Below are positions 25,719 to 34,356 of a stretch of 38,506 nucleotides of DNA, one piece after another (positions within the stretch are counted from its first letter, which is position 1; the number at the start of each line of letters is the position of its first letter). The position numbers and the translations under genes were made by a program. Below the pieces are notes generated by a model. That model searched no databases and was not told where the DNA came from. It worked only from the letters and a program-made list of their open reading frames with translations. Source of the stretch: Pectinatus sp. Lineage in GTDB: Bacteria > Bacillota > Negativicutes > Selenomonadales > Selenomonadaceae. The stretch lies in NCBI GenBank assembly GCA_020025135.1, contig JAHHSQ010000012.1, forward strand, positions 1 to 38,506. Direction: 5' to 3'.

Positions 25719-25739
25719 AATTGATTTCTTGTAGATACG

Positions 25740-25772
25740 GCGGCGAAGGGTAAATTATTCGCCGCTTTTTTA
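25740..25772 (+). terminator. Intrinsic terminator after the uracil permease gene
   Basis: GCGGCGAA (25740-25747) pairs with TTCGCCGC (25758-25765), followed by a T-run. A TATAAT at 25793-25798 then serves the RND operon; its -35 is weak. Confidence 0.88.
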
Positions 25773-25833
25773 TTTTCCCAAATATTAAATGTTATAATAT
25801 AGATATACATATTGAAAAAGGAGGTAGAAAACT

Positions 25834-26913
25834 TTGCAGAGAGGATGGAAATTCTTCGGCGTTTTTGTCTTGTTACCACTGCTATTTTTTTCTGGATGTG
25901 GTAAAAAAGAAGTACCAAAAGAGAATGTAGCTTATGTAAAGACAGTTACGGTTAGCCCTGGTTCTCTCACTGGTTTGGATGTTTATCCCGGCCAAGTGAA
26001 GGGACGGTACGAAAATCCACTCGCTTTCCAAATTAGCGGTCGGATTATAGCAAGAGATGTACATATTGGGGATTTTGTACATAAGGGGCAAGTTTTGATG
26101 CGACTAAATCCAGCTGATGCCCAACAGAATGTGAATAAAGCTGCTGGGGCGATAAAAGCAGCGAAGGCACAGCTTGATTTGGCAACATCTAATTTACAGC
26201 GCTATAAAAAACTATATGCAGAAAATGCTATTAGTGCTGCCATGTTAGATACATACCAAACTAATTACAATGCTGCTTTGGCAAACTACCAACAGGCACA
26301 GGCACAAGGTGCAGAAGCAGGGAATGGTTTAGGTTATGCCAATTTAACAGCAAATTGCGACGGAGTCATTGCGTCCATTAGTGGAGAAACTGGACAGGTG
26401 GTACAAGCTGGACAGCCAGTAGCATCTTTGGTTCAGGCAGGAAATTTAGAAGTAGTGGTAGAAGTGCCAGAAAATAAAATTGATAGTTTGAAAATTGGCA
26501 AAAATTTGCCAATCACATTCTGGGCTTTGCCGGACGTAAAACAGGAAGGAACTATTATTGATATTTCGCCGGTAGCAAATGCTGTTACGCGTACTTATAA
26601 GGTAGAAGTTGGCTTGGCCAATCCCAATCCGAGAATTAAACTGGGTATGACTGCTAGTGTAGATATTGGGACACAGAACGGGAAAAAGGGATTTATTTTG
26701 CCATTAACAGCTATTTATCAGATAGATAAACAACCGCAAGTTTGGCTGGTAAAAGATGGCAAGGTAAATTTGCAAAATATCAAGATAGCTTCTTTTAAAG
26801 AAAATCAAGTCGTGGTAGAAGGGTTACCAGAAGGGGCTGTTGTTGTAACGGCTGGGGTCAACAAATTACATGCCGGTGAAAAGGTGCAGCCAGTAAATGG
26901 TGACACACTATGA
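25834..26913 (+). CDS. RND efflux periplasmic adaptor lipoprotein
   Basis: The protein has 359 residues. It begins with a lipoprotein signal: a hydrophobic stretch and a lipobox FFSGC at residues 19-23. The membrane-fusion architecture follows: a barrel-sandwich half with GRIIARDVHIGDFVHKGQVL, a helical hairpin with NLQRYKKLYAENAIS near 115-130, and a second half with ANCDGVIASISGETGQVVQAGQPV. It links an RND pump to an outer-membrane channel in diderm bacteria. The start is TTG at 25834, with AAAGGAGG 9 bases upstream. It overlaps the pump gene by 4 bases. No outer-membrane channel gene is in the window. Confidence 0.92.
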   Translation: MQRGWKFFGVFVLLPLLFFSGCGKKEVPKENVAYVKTVTVSPGSLTGLDVYPGQVKGRYENPLAFQISGRIIARDVHIGDFVHKGQVLMRLNPADAQQNVNKAAGAIKAAKAQLDLATSNLQRYKKLYAENAISAAMLDTYQTNYNAALANYQQAQAQGAEAGNGLGYANLTANCDGVIASISGETGQVVQAGQPVASLVQAGNLEVVVEVPENKIDSLKIGKNLPITFWALPDVKQEGTIIDISPVANAVTRTYKVEVGLANPNPRIKLGMTASVDIGTQNGKKGFILPLTAIYQIDKQPQVWLVKDGKVNLQNIKIASFKENQVVVEGLPEGAVVVTAGVNKLHAGEKVQPVNGDTL

Positions 26914-29900
26914 TAAATTTAACAGAAGTTTCTTTAAAAAATAAAAATATTGTTTGGTATTTTATCATCGTCTTTTTTATCACCGGCTTTTTTGCTTATT
27001 GGCAACTTGGGCGGATGGAAGACCCCTCATTTACTATTAGACAGATGGTGGTTACGGTAAGCTGGCCTGGTGCTACTGCTAAGCAAATGCAGGACCAAGT
27101 TACGGATAAGTTAGAAAAAAAATTACAGGATACTCCTGGATTGGATTACCTACAAAGTTATTCTAAGGATTCTGTATCTGTTATCTATGTCAATATCAAA
27201 CAGACGGTGCCAACATCACAGATAAAACCAACTTGGAAGGAAGTGCGCAATTTAGCAAATGATTCGGTGCGTAATTTACCTTCTGGTGTGAAAGGACCTT
27301 ATTTTAACGACCAATTCGATGATGTCTATGGTTCTGTCTATGCCATCACCGGTGATGGATTTTCTTACGAAGAATTACGCCAAAAGGCAGAAAAAATTCG
27401 TCGGCTTTTTTTGACCTTAAATTATGTCAGTAAGGCGGAAATAATCGGCGAACAACAACAAAAAGTTTATGTCGAAATGAACAGTAGTAAACTGGCGGAA
27501 TTAGGCGTTAGCCCACAGGCGGTAAATAAGGCTATTCAAGAACAGAATAAGATGATTCCTGCCGGCATGATTAATACTGAAACTGATAATGTATACATTC
27601 GCTTGCATGGGCAATTTAAAAGTGTCGATAATATCAAAAATGTACTCATCAATGCCAATGGAAAAACCTTTAAATTGGGCGATATTGCTAAGGTTACTTT
27701 GCAAAATTCTGACCCTCCCGCTCCGCAGATGTATTACAATGGACAACCTTGTTTGGGTATTGCAGTTTCCATGGAAAATGGGGGCAATATTTTAAAATTG
27801 GGTGATGAATTAAAAAATATGGTCCAGCAAATTCAGCAGAATTTGCCGGTAGGAATAGAAATTCATCAGGTTTCCAATCAACCGCAGGTAGTAAAAGAAT
27901 CTATTTCTGATTTCGTATCCACATTGCGCGAGGCTATTATCATTGTCTTAGCAGTCAGTTTTTTCAGCTTGGGATGGCGCACCGGTTTGGTCGTAGCTGG
28001 CTGTATTCCGCTCGTTATTGCGACGGTTTTCTGTGTCATGGATATGCTTGGCATTCAACTCAACAAGGTATCGTTGGGGGCTTTGATAATTTCTTTAGGG
28101 TTACTGGTAGATGATGCCATCATTGCCGTAGAAATGATGAGCGTGAAGCTAGAAGAAGGTTTAGAGCGTTTCCAAGCCGCTTGCTTTGCTTTTGATGCCA
28201 CGGCTAAGCCGATGCTTACTGGTACTTTAATTACCTGTGCTGGTTTTATTCCGGTCGCCTTTTCCAAGGGGATTGCAGCGGAATTTTGTCGCGACCTTTT
28301 TCCGGTTATTGCCTCTGCTTTGCTTATTTCTTGGATTGTTTCCGTCATGGTAGCGCCACTTTATGGTTATAAATTGATTAAAGTACAGGTGGCAAAAGAT
28401 GAAAATGGGCAAGCTAAGCCCTATCAAAGTAAGTTTTATCAGATGTTTCGGCGGTTACTTGTCTGGTGTTTAGAACATAAAAAACTGGTTTTGATTAGTA
28501 CTGGTGTGATGTTCGTCTTTTCTGTCTTTATGTTGAAATTTGTCAAAGAAGAATTTTTCCCTCTATCTACTAGACCGGAAATTATTGTGGAGATGACTTT
28601 GCCAGAAGGTTCTTCGATGAAAGCTACGGAACAGGTAGCCAAAAATTTTGCCCGATATCTGAATGAAAAACAGCGTGGCAATATGCAAAATTATTCTTAC
28701 TATGTCGGAGAAGGGGCACCGCGTTTTGTTCTAACATTAACGCCAGTTTTGCCAGCGGATAATTATGCACAATTTGTCTTAGTATCTAAGGATATGGCCA
28801 GTCGTGCAGAGTTGATTAAGGATATATCCTTAAAATTGGAAAAAGATTTTCCGCAAGTTAAGAGTAATATCAAGTTGATACAAACAGGGCCACCAGCTGA
28901 TTATCCAGTTATGATTCGTATTTCTGGCTATGATGTACAACGGGTGAAGAAGATTGCCGGTGAAATGGCCGCTAAGATGCGCCAAGACCCCAATCTCACT
29001 CAGATAAACTTCGACTGGAATGAGAAAGCACCCGTCTTGCGTGTTTCATTAGATGAAAATAAGTTACGTTCGCTCGGTCTTACTAATCAGAATGTGGCCC
29101 AGATGCTTTATTCTGAATTGAGTGGAGTAGCTGTGACGCAGTATTATAAGAATGACCAGAATATAGATGTAGTCTTCCGCTTAGCAGAAAAAGATAGAGA
29201 CCAATTGTCCAAGGTAGGAAATTTGCCAATTTATATGGGTAAGGCCGGTTATATACCTCTGTCGCAGATTGCCCATATCAGTTATCAGGCTGAAAATGGT
29301 TTGATTTGGCGGAGAAATATGCAGCCGACGATTACCGTGCGGGCTAACATCAAGAGTGGTACAGCCAATGATGCTACGCAACGCGCTTTTGATTCCATGC
29401 AAGATATCCGCGCTAAATTGCCTTTTGGGTATACAATGGCAGTAGAAGGGGCTTTGCATAATAGTAACGAAGCAATTGGTTTCCTCTTACAACCGGTGCC
29501 GATAATGGTAATAATCATCATGACATTGTTGATGTTCCAGCTGAAGAAAATATCACTAATGGTATTAACTTTATTGACTGCACCTCTGGGCATTATCGGT
29601 GTTACTTGGGGGATGTTGATAAGTAATACCGCGATGGGGTTTGTTGCTAATTTAGGGATTTTAGCGTTGACTGGGATGATTATTAGAAATTCAGTCATTT
29701 TGATAGACCAAATTAATAAGCATTTAGCTCAGGGAGAAAAACCTTGGGATGCGGTTATTGATTCAGCTATTTTGCGCTTTAGACCAATTATGCTTACAGC
29801 TCTAGCCGCTATTTTGGGAATGGTGCCTCTTATGGCGAACAAGTTCTGGGCACCGATGGCTATTGCTATTTCTAGTGGTCTATTAGTGGCTACCATATTA

Positions 29901-29957
29901 ACTCTTTTGGTTTTGCCGACTATGTATGTGGCTTGGTTTAAAGTCAAAGAAGAGTAA
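26910..29957 (+). CDS. RND efflux pump permease
   Basis: The protein has 1015 residues, the size of AcrB-type pumps, with the two-fold repeat: one helix, a large periplasmic loop and a bundle, then the same again. The first half contains LGLLVDDAIIAVEMM, whose two adjacent aspartates are the proton-relay pair. PGATAKQMQDQVTDKLEKKL and TGTLITCAGFIPVAFSKG are family blocks. The second half has ALTGMIIRNSVILIDQI and RFRPIMLTALAAILGMVP. The substrate cannot be told from sequence. Its presence supports an outer membrane in this organism. Confidence 0.93.
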   Translation: MINLTEVSLKNKNIVWYFIIVFFITGFFAYWQLGRMEDPSFTIRQMVVTVSWPGATAKQMQDQVTDKLEKKLQDTPGLDYLQSYSKDSVSVIYVNIKQTVPTSQIKPTWKEVRNLANDSVRNLPSGVKGPYFNDQFDDVYGSVYAITGDGFSYEELRQKAEKIRRLFLTLNYVSKAEIIGEQQQKVYVEMNSSKLAELGVSPQAVNKAIQEQNKMIPAGMINTETDNVYIRLHGQFKSVDNIKNVLINANGKTFKLGDIAKVTLQNSDPPAPQMYYNGQPCLGIAVSMENGGNILKLGDELKNMVQQIQQNLPVGIEIHQVSNQPQVVKESISDFVSTLREAIIIVLAVSFFSLGWRTGLVVAGCIPLVIATVFCVMDMLGIQLNKVSLGALIISLGLLVDDAIIAVEMMSVKLEEGLERFQAACFAFDATAKPMLTGTLITCAGFIPVAFSKGIAAEFCRDLFPVIASALLISWIVSVMVAPLYGYKLIKVQVAKDENGQAKPYQSKFYQMFRRLLVWCLEHKKLVLISTGVMFVFSVFMLKFVKEEFFPLSTRPEIIVEMTLPEGSSMKATEQVAKNFARYLNEKQRGNMQNYSYYVGEGAPRFVLTLTPVLPADNYAQFVLVSKDMASRAELIKDISLKLEKDFPQVKSNIKLIQTGPPADYPVMIRISGYDVQRVKKIAGEMAAKMRQDPNLTQINFDWNEKAPVLRVSLDENKLRSLGLTNQNVAQMLYSELSGVAVTQYYKNDQNIDVVFRLAEKDRDQLSKVGNLPIYMGKAGYIPLSQIAHISYQAENGLIWRRNMQPTITVRANIKSGTANDATQRAFDSMQDIRAKLPFGYTMAVEGALHNSNEAIGFLLQPVPIMVIIIMTLLMFQLKKISLMVLTLLTAPLGIIGVTWGMLISNTAMGFVANLGILALTGMIIRNSVILIDQINKHLAQGEKPWDAVIDSAILRFRPIMLTALAAILGMVPLMANKFWAPMAIAISSGLLVATILTLLVLPTMYVAWFKVKEE

Positions 29958-30180
29958 TAATTATTATTAATAAAAAGAAAAAATTATAAAAAAATTAATA
30001 TTTAAGAAAGAGAAAGAAAAACAGAGAAAAACGGAGAAAAATTGCTTTTTTATCGTTATATTTCCTTTAAATGCTCCTTTAAAAAAATGCTAAAAAGCCT
30101 ATAATAAAAGCATAAGTTATTTGCTTTGCGGTAAATATATAAAATAATAATTAATTTGTGATATAAAAGGAGATTATAAA
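29958..30180 (+). promoter_or_regulatory. AT-rich intergenic region with rubrerythrin promoter
   Basis: A TATAAT lies at 30100-30105 with no strong -35. Upstream, a short direct repeat CCTTTAAA...ATGCT occurs twice (about 30064-30075 and 30077-30090), overlapping the -35 region; it could be an operator. AAAGGAG precedes the rubrerythrin ATG. No terminator is evident after the RND gene. Confidence 0.5.
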
Positions 30181-30798
30181 ATGGCAAAATGGGTATGTAA
30201 AGTTTGTGGTTATGTGCATGAAGGAGATGTTCCACCAGAAACCTGTCCAATTTGTGGAGTAGGAGCAGAAGAATTCGAAAGATTAGACGAATCTGCTACG
30301 GTTGATAATTCAACAAAAGAAGAAGGACAGAAATGTTGCTCTGGTTCTAAAAAATGCGATTGTAAATTAAGTTTTGTAACTGAACACGTTGTCGGTTTGC
30401 CCAAGGACATCGATGAACGCATTATGGAAGGTCTGCGCGCCAACTTTAAAGGTGAATGTTCTGAAGTTGGTATGTATATAGCGATGAGTAGAGTTGCCGA
30501 TAGAGAAGGTTATCCGGAAATAGCAGAAGCATTTAAGAGATACGCTTTTGAAGAAGCTGAACACGCTGCTAAATTTGCGGAACTTCTCGGAGAAGTCGTT
30601 ACAGATAGCACTGAACAGAACTTAACCATGCGCGTAAAAGCCGAACAGGGAGCTTGTCAGGGCAAGATGGATTTAGCTAAATTGGCTAAACAGTTGAATT
30701 TAGACAGTGTTCATGACACAGTACACGAAATGGCTAAAGACGAAGCTAGACACGGCAGTGGTTTCCATGGCTTGTTGAAGCGTTATTTTGCCAAATAA
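30181..30798 (+). CDS. Rubrerythrin with N-terminal rubredoxin domain
   Basis: The protein has 205 residues. Residues 1-37 form a rubredoxin-like domain with CKVCGY and CPICG, so rubredoxin comes first, the reverse of classical rubrerythrin. Residues 65-205 form a ferritin-like diiron domain with FKGECSE, EEAEHAAKF and DEARHGSGFHG, which supply Glu and His ligands. Rubrerythrins reduce hydrogen peroxide in anaerobes using electrons from rubredoxin or NADH. The linker at 50-62 is unusual: KCCSGSKKCDCK, four cysteines. A good ribosome site (AAAGGAG) precedes the ATG and a strong terminator follows, so the gene is probably monocistronic. Confidence 0.94.
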   Translation: MAKWVCKVCGYVHEGDVPPETCPICGVGAEEFERLDESATVDNSTKEEGQKCCSGSKKCDCKLSFVTEHVVGLPKDIDERIMEGLRANFKGECSEVGMYIAMSRVADREGYPEIAEAFKRYAFEEAEHAAKFAELLGEVVTDSTEQNLTMRVKAEQGACQGKMDLAKLAKQLNLDSVHDTVHEMAKDEARHGSGFHGLLKRYFAK

Positions 30799-30810
30799 TC
30801 TATAAAATAT

Positions 30811-30845
30811 AAAAAGACTCCTTCCGTGTGGAAGGAGTTTTTTTA
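30811..30845 (+). terminator. Intrinsic terminator after rubrerythrin
   Basis: ACTCCTTCC (30817-30825) pairs with GGAAGGAGT (30830-30838) around GTGT, with a T-run after it. Confidence 0.93.
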
Positions 30846-31178
30846 TACTGTATTATCAGTATTATTGTGCGATAATTATTCTTGTATTTTGTTATTTTTT
30901 ACCATATAATATAAATATAGTCGAATATATAATATATATAATTTTTCTGGCAGGATTATTTATAACAGCAATGAAAAAAATAGAAAATTCTGTATATTAT
31001 GTATTTGCTTTTGGAAGCATCGATAGGCGGGAAATAACCTTGATATAATATATGGAAAATAGATTATTGAAGTGGTGATTTTGCGATTATTGAGGCATTT
31101 ATGTCGAGAAGAAAGGTGGGATAACTGCTTCCTATAACAACGTCATTGTGTTAATGGTGTTGTAAATAGCAGGTTATT
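30846..31178 (+). promoter_or_regulatory. Leader of the PilZ gene with start-proximal hairpin
   Basis: A TATAAT is at 31044-31049. The leader then holds a long imperfect hairpin ending at the start codon: ATAACTGCT (31121-31129) pairs with AGCAGGTTAT (31168-31177), with one bulged G. An inner stem is ACAAC/GTTGT plus CATT/AATG. The only ribosome-site-like bases (AGG at 31171-31173) are inside the 3' strand of the stem, so the fold should limit translation. The first 200 bases are AT-rich with nothing else evident. Confidence 0.55.
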
Positions 31179-31883
31179 ATGGATAAAGACCCGAAAAATG
31201 TCGTTAAAAAAGCAGTTAGTGTTTTGTTATCTTACCCAGATAAGCGAGAGGAAGGTTTCTCTGCGCAGGTAAAATTAATAATGAACAGTGAAATTGACTT
31301 TTCCATCAGTAAGGAAAGATATGATTTTATTCCCTTTCGTACTGGGGATCAAATAAATGTTGTCCTAAAAAATGTCGATTGTTGTTATAGTTATACTGGA
31401 AAATGTAATTACTTAAAGAATAAAGCTCGTGAAGTTGTTTTGAGCATTTCCTTTCCAGGCCGTTTTGCACGCGAGCAAAATCGAATGTATATTCGCGCTA
31501 AATTGATGGCCGATATGACGGTATTTTCTCTTAATCATAACGTTGATACCACACAAACTCAAGGGCACCCTCAACATTTTAGTGTCGAATCCGAGCAAGT
31601 AAAAACAGTCGATATTAGTGCCGGTGGGGTTTCTTTTCTCGCTGCACGTCCCTTTGAAAAAGACCAGAATGTAATCGTCTTTTTGGAAGGTATAGATAGA
31701 CGTTTGGGAAATTTGCGCCAGTTATCTAGTGTTGTACGTTGCCAAAAAACCAAAGACGGTTATATTACAGCAGTACAATTTATTGATTTGCCGTTTGCAG
31801 CGCAGGAGGAATTAAATCACTTTGTATTTGATGTCATCAGAGAAGAAGCCAAAAAGCGCGCTGCGGAAAAAGATAAAGAATAA
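31179..31883 (+). CDS. PilZ-domain (YcgR-like) cyclic-di-GMP-binding protein
   Basis: The protein has 234 residues. The N-terminal half (about 15-95) resembles the YcgR N-terminal domain, a beta-rich segment. The PilZ half starts with REQNRMYIRAKL, giving the RxxxR motif near 98-102. The second motif is DISAGGVSF near 147-155, matching (D/N)xSxxG. Both c-di-GMP-binding motifs are intact. YcgR-type proteins act on flagellar motility or exopolysaccharide in other bacteria; the target here is unknown. A charged tail ends EEAKKRAAEKDKE. It stands alone after rubrerythrin. Confidence 0.85.
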   Translation: MDKDPKNVVKKAVSVLLSYPDKREEGFSAQVKLIMNSEIDFSISKERYDFIPFRTGDQINVVLKNVDCCYSYTGKCNYLKNKAREVVLSISFPGRFAREQNRMYIRAKLMADMTVFSLNHNVDTTQTQGHPQHFSVESEQVKTVDISAGGVSFLAARPFEKDQNVIVFLEGIDRRLGNLRQLSSVVRCQKTKDGYITAVQFIDLPFAAQEELNHFVFDVIREEAKKRAAEKDKE

Positions 31884-31888
31884 AAAGA

Positions 31889-31921
31889 GCTTGGCAAGAT
31901 TAAAATAATCTTGCCAAGCCG
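31889..31921 (-). terminator. Terminator after the DD-carboxypeptidase gene
   Basis: GCTTGGCAAGATT and AATCTTGCCAAGC form a 13-bp stem. On the minus strand it is followed by CTCTTTTTA, so it acts on the carboxypeptidase transcript. The plus side has no T-run. Confidence 0.8.
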
Positions 31922-31922
31922 T

Positions 31923-33104
31923 TTAAAAAAAACCAAGTGTATTATCATAAATACTGTATAAAATAGAGAGGGCGTTAAATCCTTTTTTGCTAGTTTCTTG
32001 CGCGATAATCGGCACTGAGCCGATTATTTTTTTTTGGTATAAAATTTCTACTTTACCTACTACATCGCCCTTCTTTACCGGTGCTGTCAAGTAGTTTGGT
32101 AGGACCATTTTACAAGAAAAGGCTTGTGAGTTCTCATCTTTTTTGATTGGATAGTAGATATCATTCTCAGGCATTACCTTGATAGAAGCTACTTCGCCAC
32201 CGTGCACATGTAAGGTGCGAGTGAGTTGTTCTTTTTTATGGGCTAGCTGGTCATGTACTTGCGTAAAACCATAGGCCAGCAGTTCTTGAGCTTCTGTAAA
32301 ACGGTCTTCTGCATTGCTGGCATGCATTACTACGGCAATTAAGGTGGTGCCATCTTTGGTTGCTGAGGCTGCTAGGCAACCACCAGCTTCTTCTGTATAA
32401 CCTGTCTTGATGCCATTAGCATATGGGTAGCGCCAAAGCAAATGATTGGTATTGTAACAGACAAAATGTTTGTCTTTAGGTTCTAACCAATGGATATCGG
32501 CTTCTTTTTTGTCGACAATAGCGCGAAAGGCAGGCATTCTCCATCCATACTGTGCGATGAGCGCCATGTCGCGCGCGGTTGAATAGTGATTGTCATTAGG
32601 TAAACCGTTTGGATTGGCAAAATGGGTATTTAGTGCGCCTATTTTTTGGGCTTGAGCATTCATCAATTCTACGAAGGCGGGTACAGATTGTTTCACTGCA
32701 CAAGCAATGGCAACAGCCGCATCATTTCCAGAAACGAGCATCATGCCTTGGCGCAATTCTTGCATAGTCATAACATCGCCCTTTTGCAGGTAGAGAGAAG
32801 AACCATCTACTCCGACTGCTTCAGGGGAGATTGTTATTTTGTCATCTGGTTTAGTATATTCCAAGGAGAGAATACAAGTCATCATCTTGGTCATGCTAGC
32901 CGGATATTCGCGGGCATCCGGATTTTTTTCAAAGATGACGCGGCCAGTATCAGCATCTATTAAGATGGCAGAGTGAGCGGTTAAACCAAAATTAGGGGCA
33001 CAGTTGGGCTGAAATGAGCTAGCCGCAGCTAAGCAATTACTACTTACTAGTAGAAGCAGAAAAAACGATAAGGCAATGCCCTGAAAATATCTTAACTTAG
33101 ACAT
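31923..33104 (-). CDS. D-alanyl-D-alanine carboxypeptidase (PBP5/DacF type)
   Basis: This enzyme trims the terminal D-Ala from peptidoglycan stem peptides outside the membrane. The ATG at 33104 gives 393 residues and begins with a clear signal peptide (MSKLRYFQG, then a hydrophobic run to CLAAA). The S11 motifs are SMTK, SGN and KTG (in NGIKTGYTEEAGG). A C-terminal beta domain (about 270-360) follows. A longer start at 33149 would add RCHNCSVMWSSSPF ahead of the signal and is less likely. The leader contains a hairpin AACTGCTC/GAGCAGTT just upstream of the chosen ATG, overlapping a GGAG at some distance. Confidence 0.93.
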   Translation of the reverse strand: MSKLRYFQGIALSFFLLLLVSSNCLAAASSFQPNCAPNFGLTAHSAILIDADTGRVIFEKNPDAREYPASMTKMMTCILSLEYTKPDDKITISPEAVGVDGSSLYLQKGDVMTMQELRQGMMLVSGNDAAVAIACAVKQSVPAFVELMNAQAQKIGALNTHFANPNGLPNDNHYSTARDMALIAQYGWRMPAFRAIVDKKEADIHWLEPKDKHFVCYNTNHLLWRYPYANGIKTGYTEEAGGCLAASATKDGTTLIAVVMHASNAEDRFTEAQELLAYGFTQVHDQLAHKKEQLTRTLHVHGGEVASIKVMPENDIYYPIKKDENSQAFSCKMVLPNYLTAPVKKGDVVGKVEILYQKKIIGSVPIIAQETSKKGFNALSILYSIYDNTLGFF

Positions 33105-33175
33105 AAATGGAGAACTGCTCCACATTACCGAGCAGTTATGACACCTCATTCCCAGTATTTATTAAAATAAACAGC

Positions 33176-33616
33176 TTAAGCGTCGATTTTTCCGACGACA
33201 TACATGGTTGCTCGGCTTGTACAAACCAATTTGCCGGTATTTTTACTATATACAGAGCATTCTACCACTAAAGTATGACCGCCATTATGGATGATAATGG
33301 GTTTTGCTTCAATTATATCACCGATATTGACAGCTCGAATTAGGTTGATATTAAAATCGAGCGTGACGACTTTCTTTTTTGTATTTAAACACACTGCCCC
33401 CATAGCGGCATCGCAAAAGGACATCAGCACTCCACCGTGGGAAATGCTGTAGAAATTGCTATGTTCTTTTTCTATTAGCATGGTGACGATAATTTCTTTT
33501 TTTTCGTTGAGAGCAAATTTAATGCCTAAATCGTTGGTAAACGGGTTTAATTTATAGTAACTGTTGATTACTGTTTCGGCAGAACTCTCGTCAATATGAA
33601 TATTAAAATCAGCCAT
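33176..33616 (-). CDS. Hotdog-fold thioesterase (PaaI-like)
   Basis: The protein has 146 residues. The hotdog signature is SISHGGVLMSFCDAAMGAVC near 59-78, with the conserved HGG and Asp of PaaI-type thioesterases. VTLDFNINLIRAVNIGDIIE and VCTSRATMYVV follow. These enzymes hydrolyse acyl-CoA thioesters; the acyl group is unknown here. The gene lies upstream of the carboxypeptidase on the same strand with a gap of about 70 bases. Start ATG at 33616; the ribosome site is weak. Confidence 0.85.
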   Translation of the reverse strand: MADFNIHIDESSAETVINSYYKLNPFTNDLGIKFALNEKKEIIVTMLIEKEHSNFYSISHGGVLMSFCDAAMGAVCLNTKKKVVTLDFNINLIRAVNIGDIIEAKPIIIHNGGHTLVVECSVYSKNTGKLVCTSRATMYVVGKIDA

Positions 33617-33733
33617 AAGTTATTTTGCAAAAAATCTGTCAGGCAGATTTTTCACTCCCCTTTCTCATAGTTTTCAGACTAAATTATTATACCATTTTTT
33701 AGGGGGCAACAAAATATTTATTTTTATGTAAAA

Positions 33734-33766
33734 GATTATGAGAATCTTTATCAAATGTGTTATAAT
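33734..33766 (+). promoter_or_regulatory. Promoter with Fur-box-like operator upstream of the trxA leader
   Basis: GATTATGAGAATCTTTATC (33734-33752) matches 16 of 19 bases of the Fur-box consensus GATAATGATAATCATTATC. It contains the inverted repeat AAAGATT-N5-AATCTTT (33731-33749). A TATAAT follows at 33761-33766, so the site overlaps the -35 region. Control by a Fur-family repressor is inferred. Confidence 0.55.
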
Positions 33767-33771
33767 TAAAC

Positions 33772-34010
33772 GCAAGAGGTAATTGGAAGGCGACGTTTGT
33801 GCTGTATTTACTTGTAAGCAATTTTAGGGCAAAGTAGGTAAGCGGCATTAAAAATAGTCAATTCTGATTTACCCCTCCGAATCATCGCAAGTTGGTACTA
33901 GCTGATGGCGGTTAAATGCCTAAATGAGCAGTACAGGTTGTGTCACTGCCGAGGCAGTGGCTGTCATTACGATGATTGAAAAAATCATTTTGGCAAATAA
34001 AAGGAGGATT
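33772..34010 (+). ncRNA. Candidate structured leader RNA upstream of trxA-trxB
   Basis: About 240 non-coding bases separate the promoter from the trxA ribosome site. Visible pairings: GGCATT (33844-33849) with AATGCC (about 33915-33920), an arm CCG...CATC...AGTTG-GTAC-TAGCT-GATG...CGG between them, CTGTA with TACAG outside, a stem CACTGC/GCAGTG (about 33945-33960), and ATGATT/AATCAT (about 33971-33988) followed by TTTT, a weak terminator. I recognise no riboswitch or 6S RNA consensus. It may be a riboswitch-like leader or a separate small RNA. Confidence 0.4.
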
Positions 34011-34014
34011 TACA

Positions 34015-34347
34015 ATGGCTATAATTCACGCAGACCAACAGATATTTGAAGAAATGGTGGCAAATAAGGAAACATTTTTTGTAGATTTCTTTGCTACTTG
34101 GTGTGGACCTTGTAAAATGCTTGGACATGTCTTAGAATCAGTGAACGATAAGTTACCAGAAGGTGCCAAAATCGTTAAAATAGATATCGATAAGGAACGT
34201 CAATTAGCAGAACTATTCAATGTAAATGCAGTTCCAACAATGATGTTCTTTGTCAATGGCAAGAGCAACGGAGATGTGCTCACTGGATTCATTCCAGAAA
34301 CAGATTTATTGCCGAAGTTACAAGAATTCTTTGCTAAAGCAGAATAA
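34015..34347 (+). CDS. trxA: Thioredoxin
   Basis: The protein has 110 residues, the normal thioredoxin size. The active site is WCGPCK in FFATWCGPCKML near 25-35, with the conserved cis-proline in AVPTMMFFVNGK. It reduces protein disulfides using electrons from thioredoxin reductase, encoded next. I chose the ATG at 34015 because AAAAGGAGG precedes it by 7 bases; an upstream in-frame ATG near 33976 would add residues unlike the family. A long leader with possible regulation lies upstream. Confidence 0.95.
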   Translation: MAIIHADQQIFEEMVANKETFFVDFFATWCGPCKMLGHVLESVNDKLPEGAKIVKIDIDKERQLAELFNVNAVPTMMFFVNGKSNGDVLTGFIPETDLLPKLQEFFAKAE

Positions 34348-34356
34348 TGGTGCATC

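Noticed and set aside
29285..29698. Minus-strand frame of 137 codons
   Set aside because: It is antisense to the RND pump gene, lacks a ribosome site and looks like a mirror of membrane-helix codons.
29957..29972. PerR-box-like AT palindrome after the RND gene
   Set aside because: It is low-complexity AT sequence about 130 bases from the rubrerythrin promoter, too far and too weak to support.
33772..34010. 6S RNA, T-box, cobalamin or c-di-GMP riboswitch in the trxA leader
   Set aside because: I looked for the conserved blocks of these classes and found none; it is kept as unclassified.
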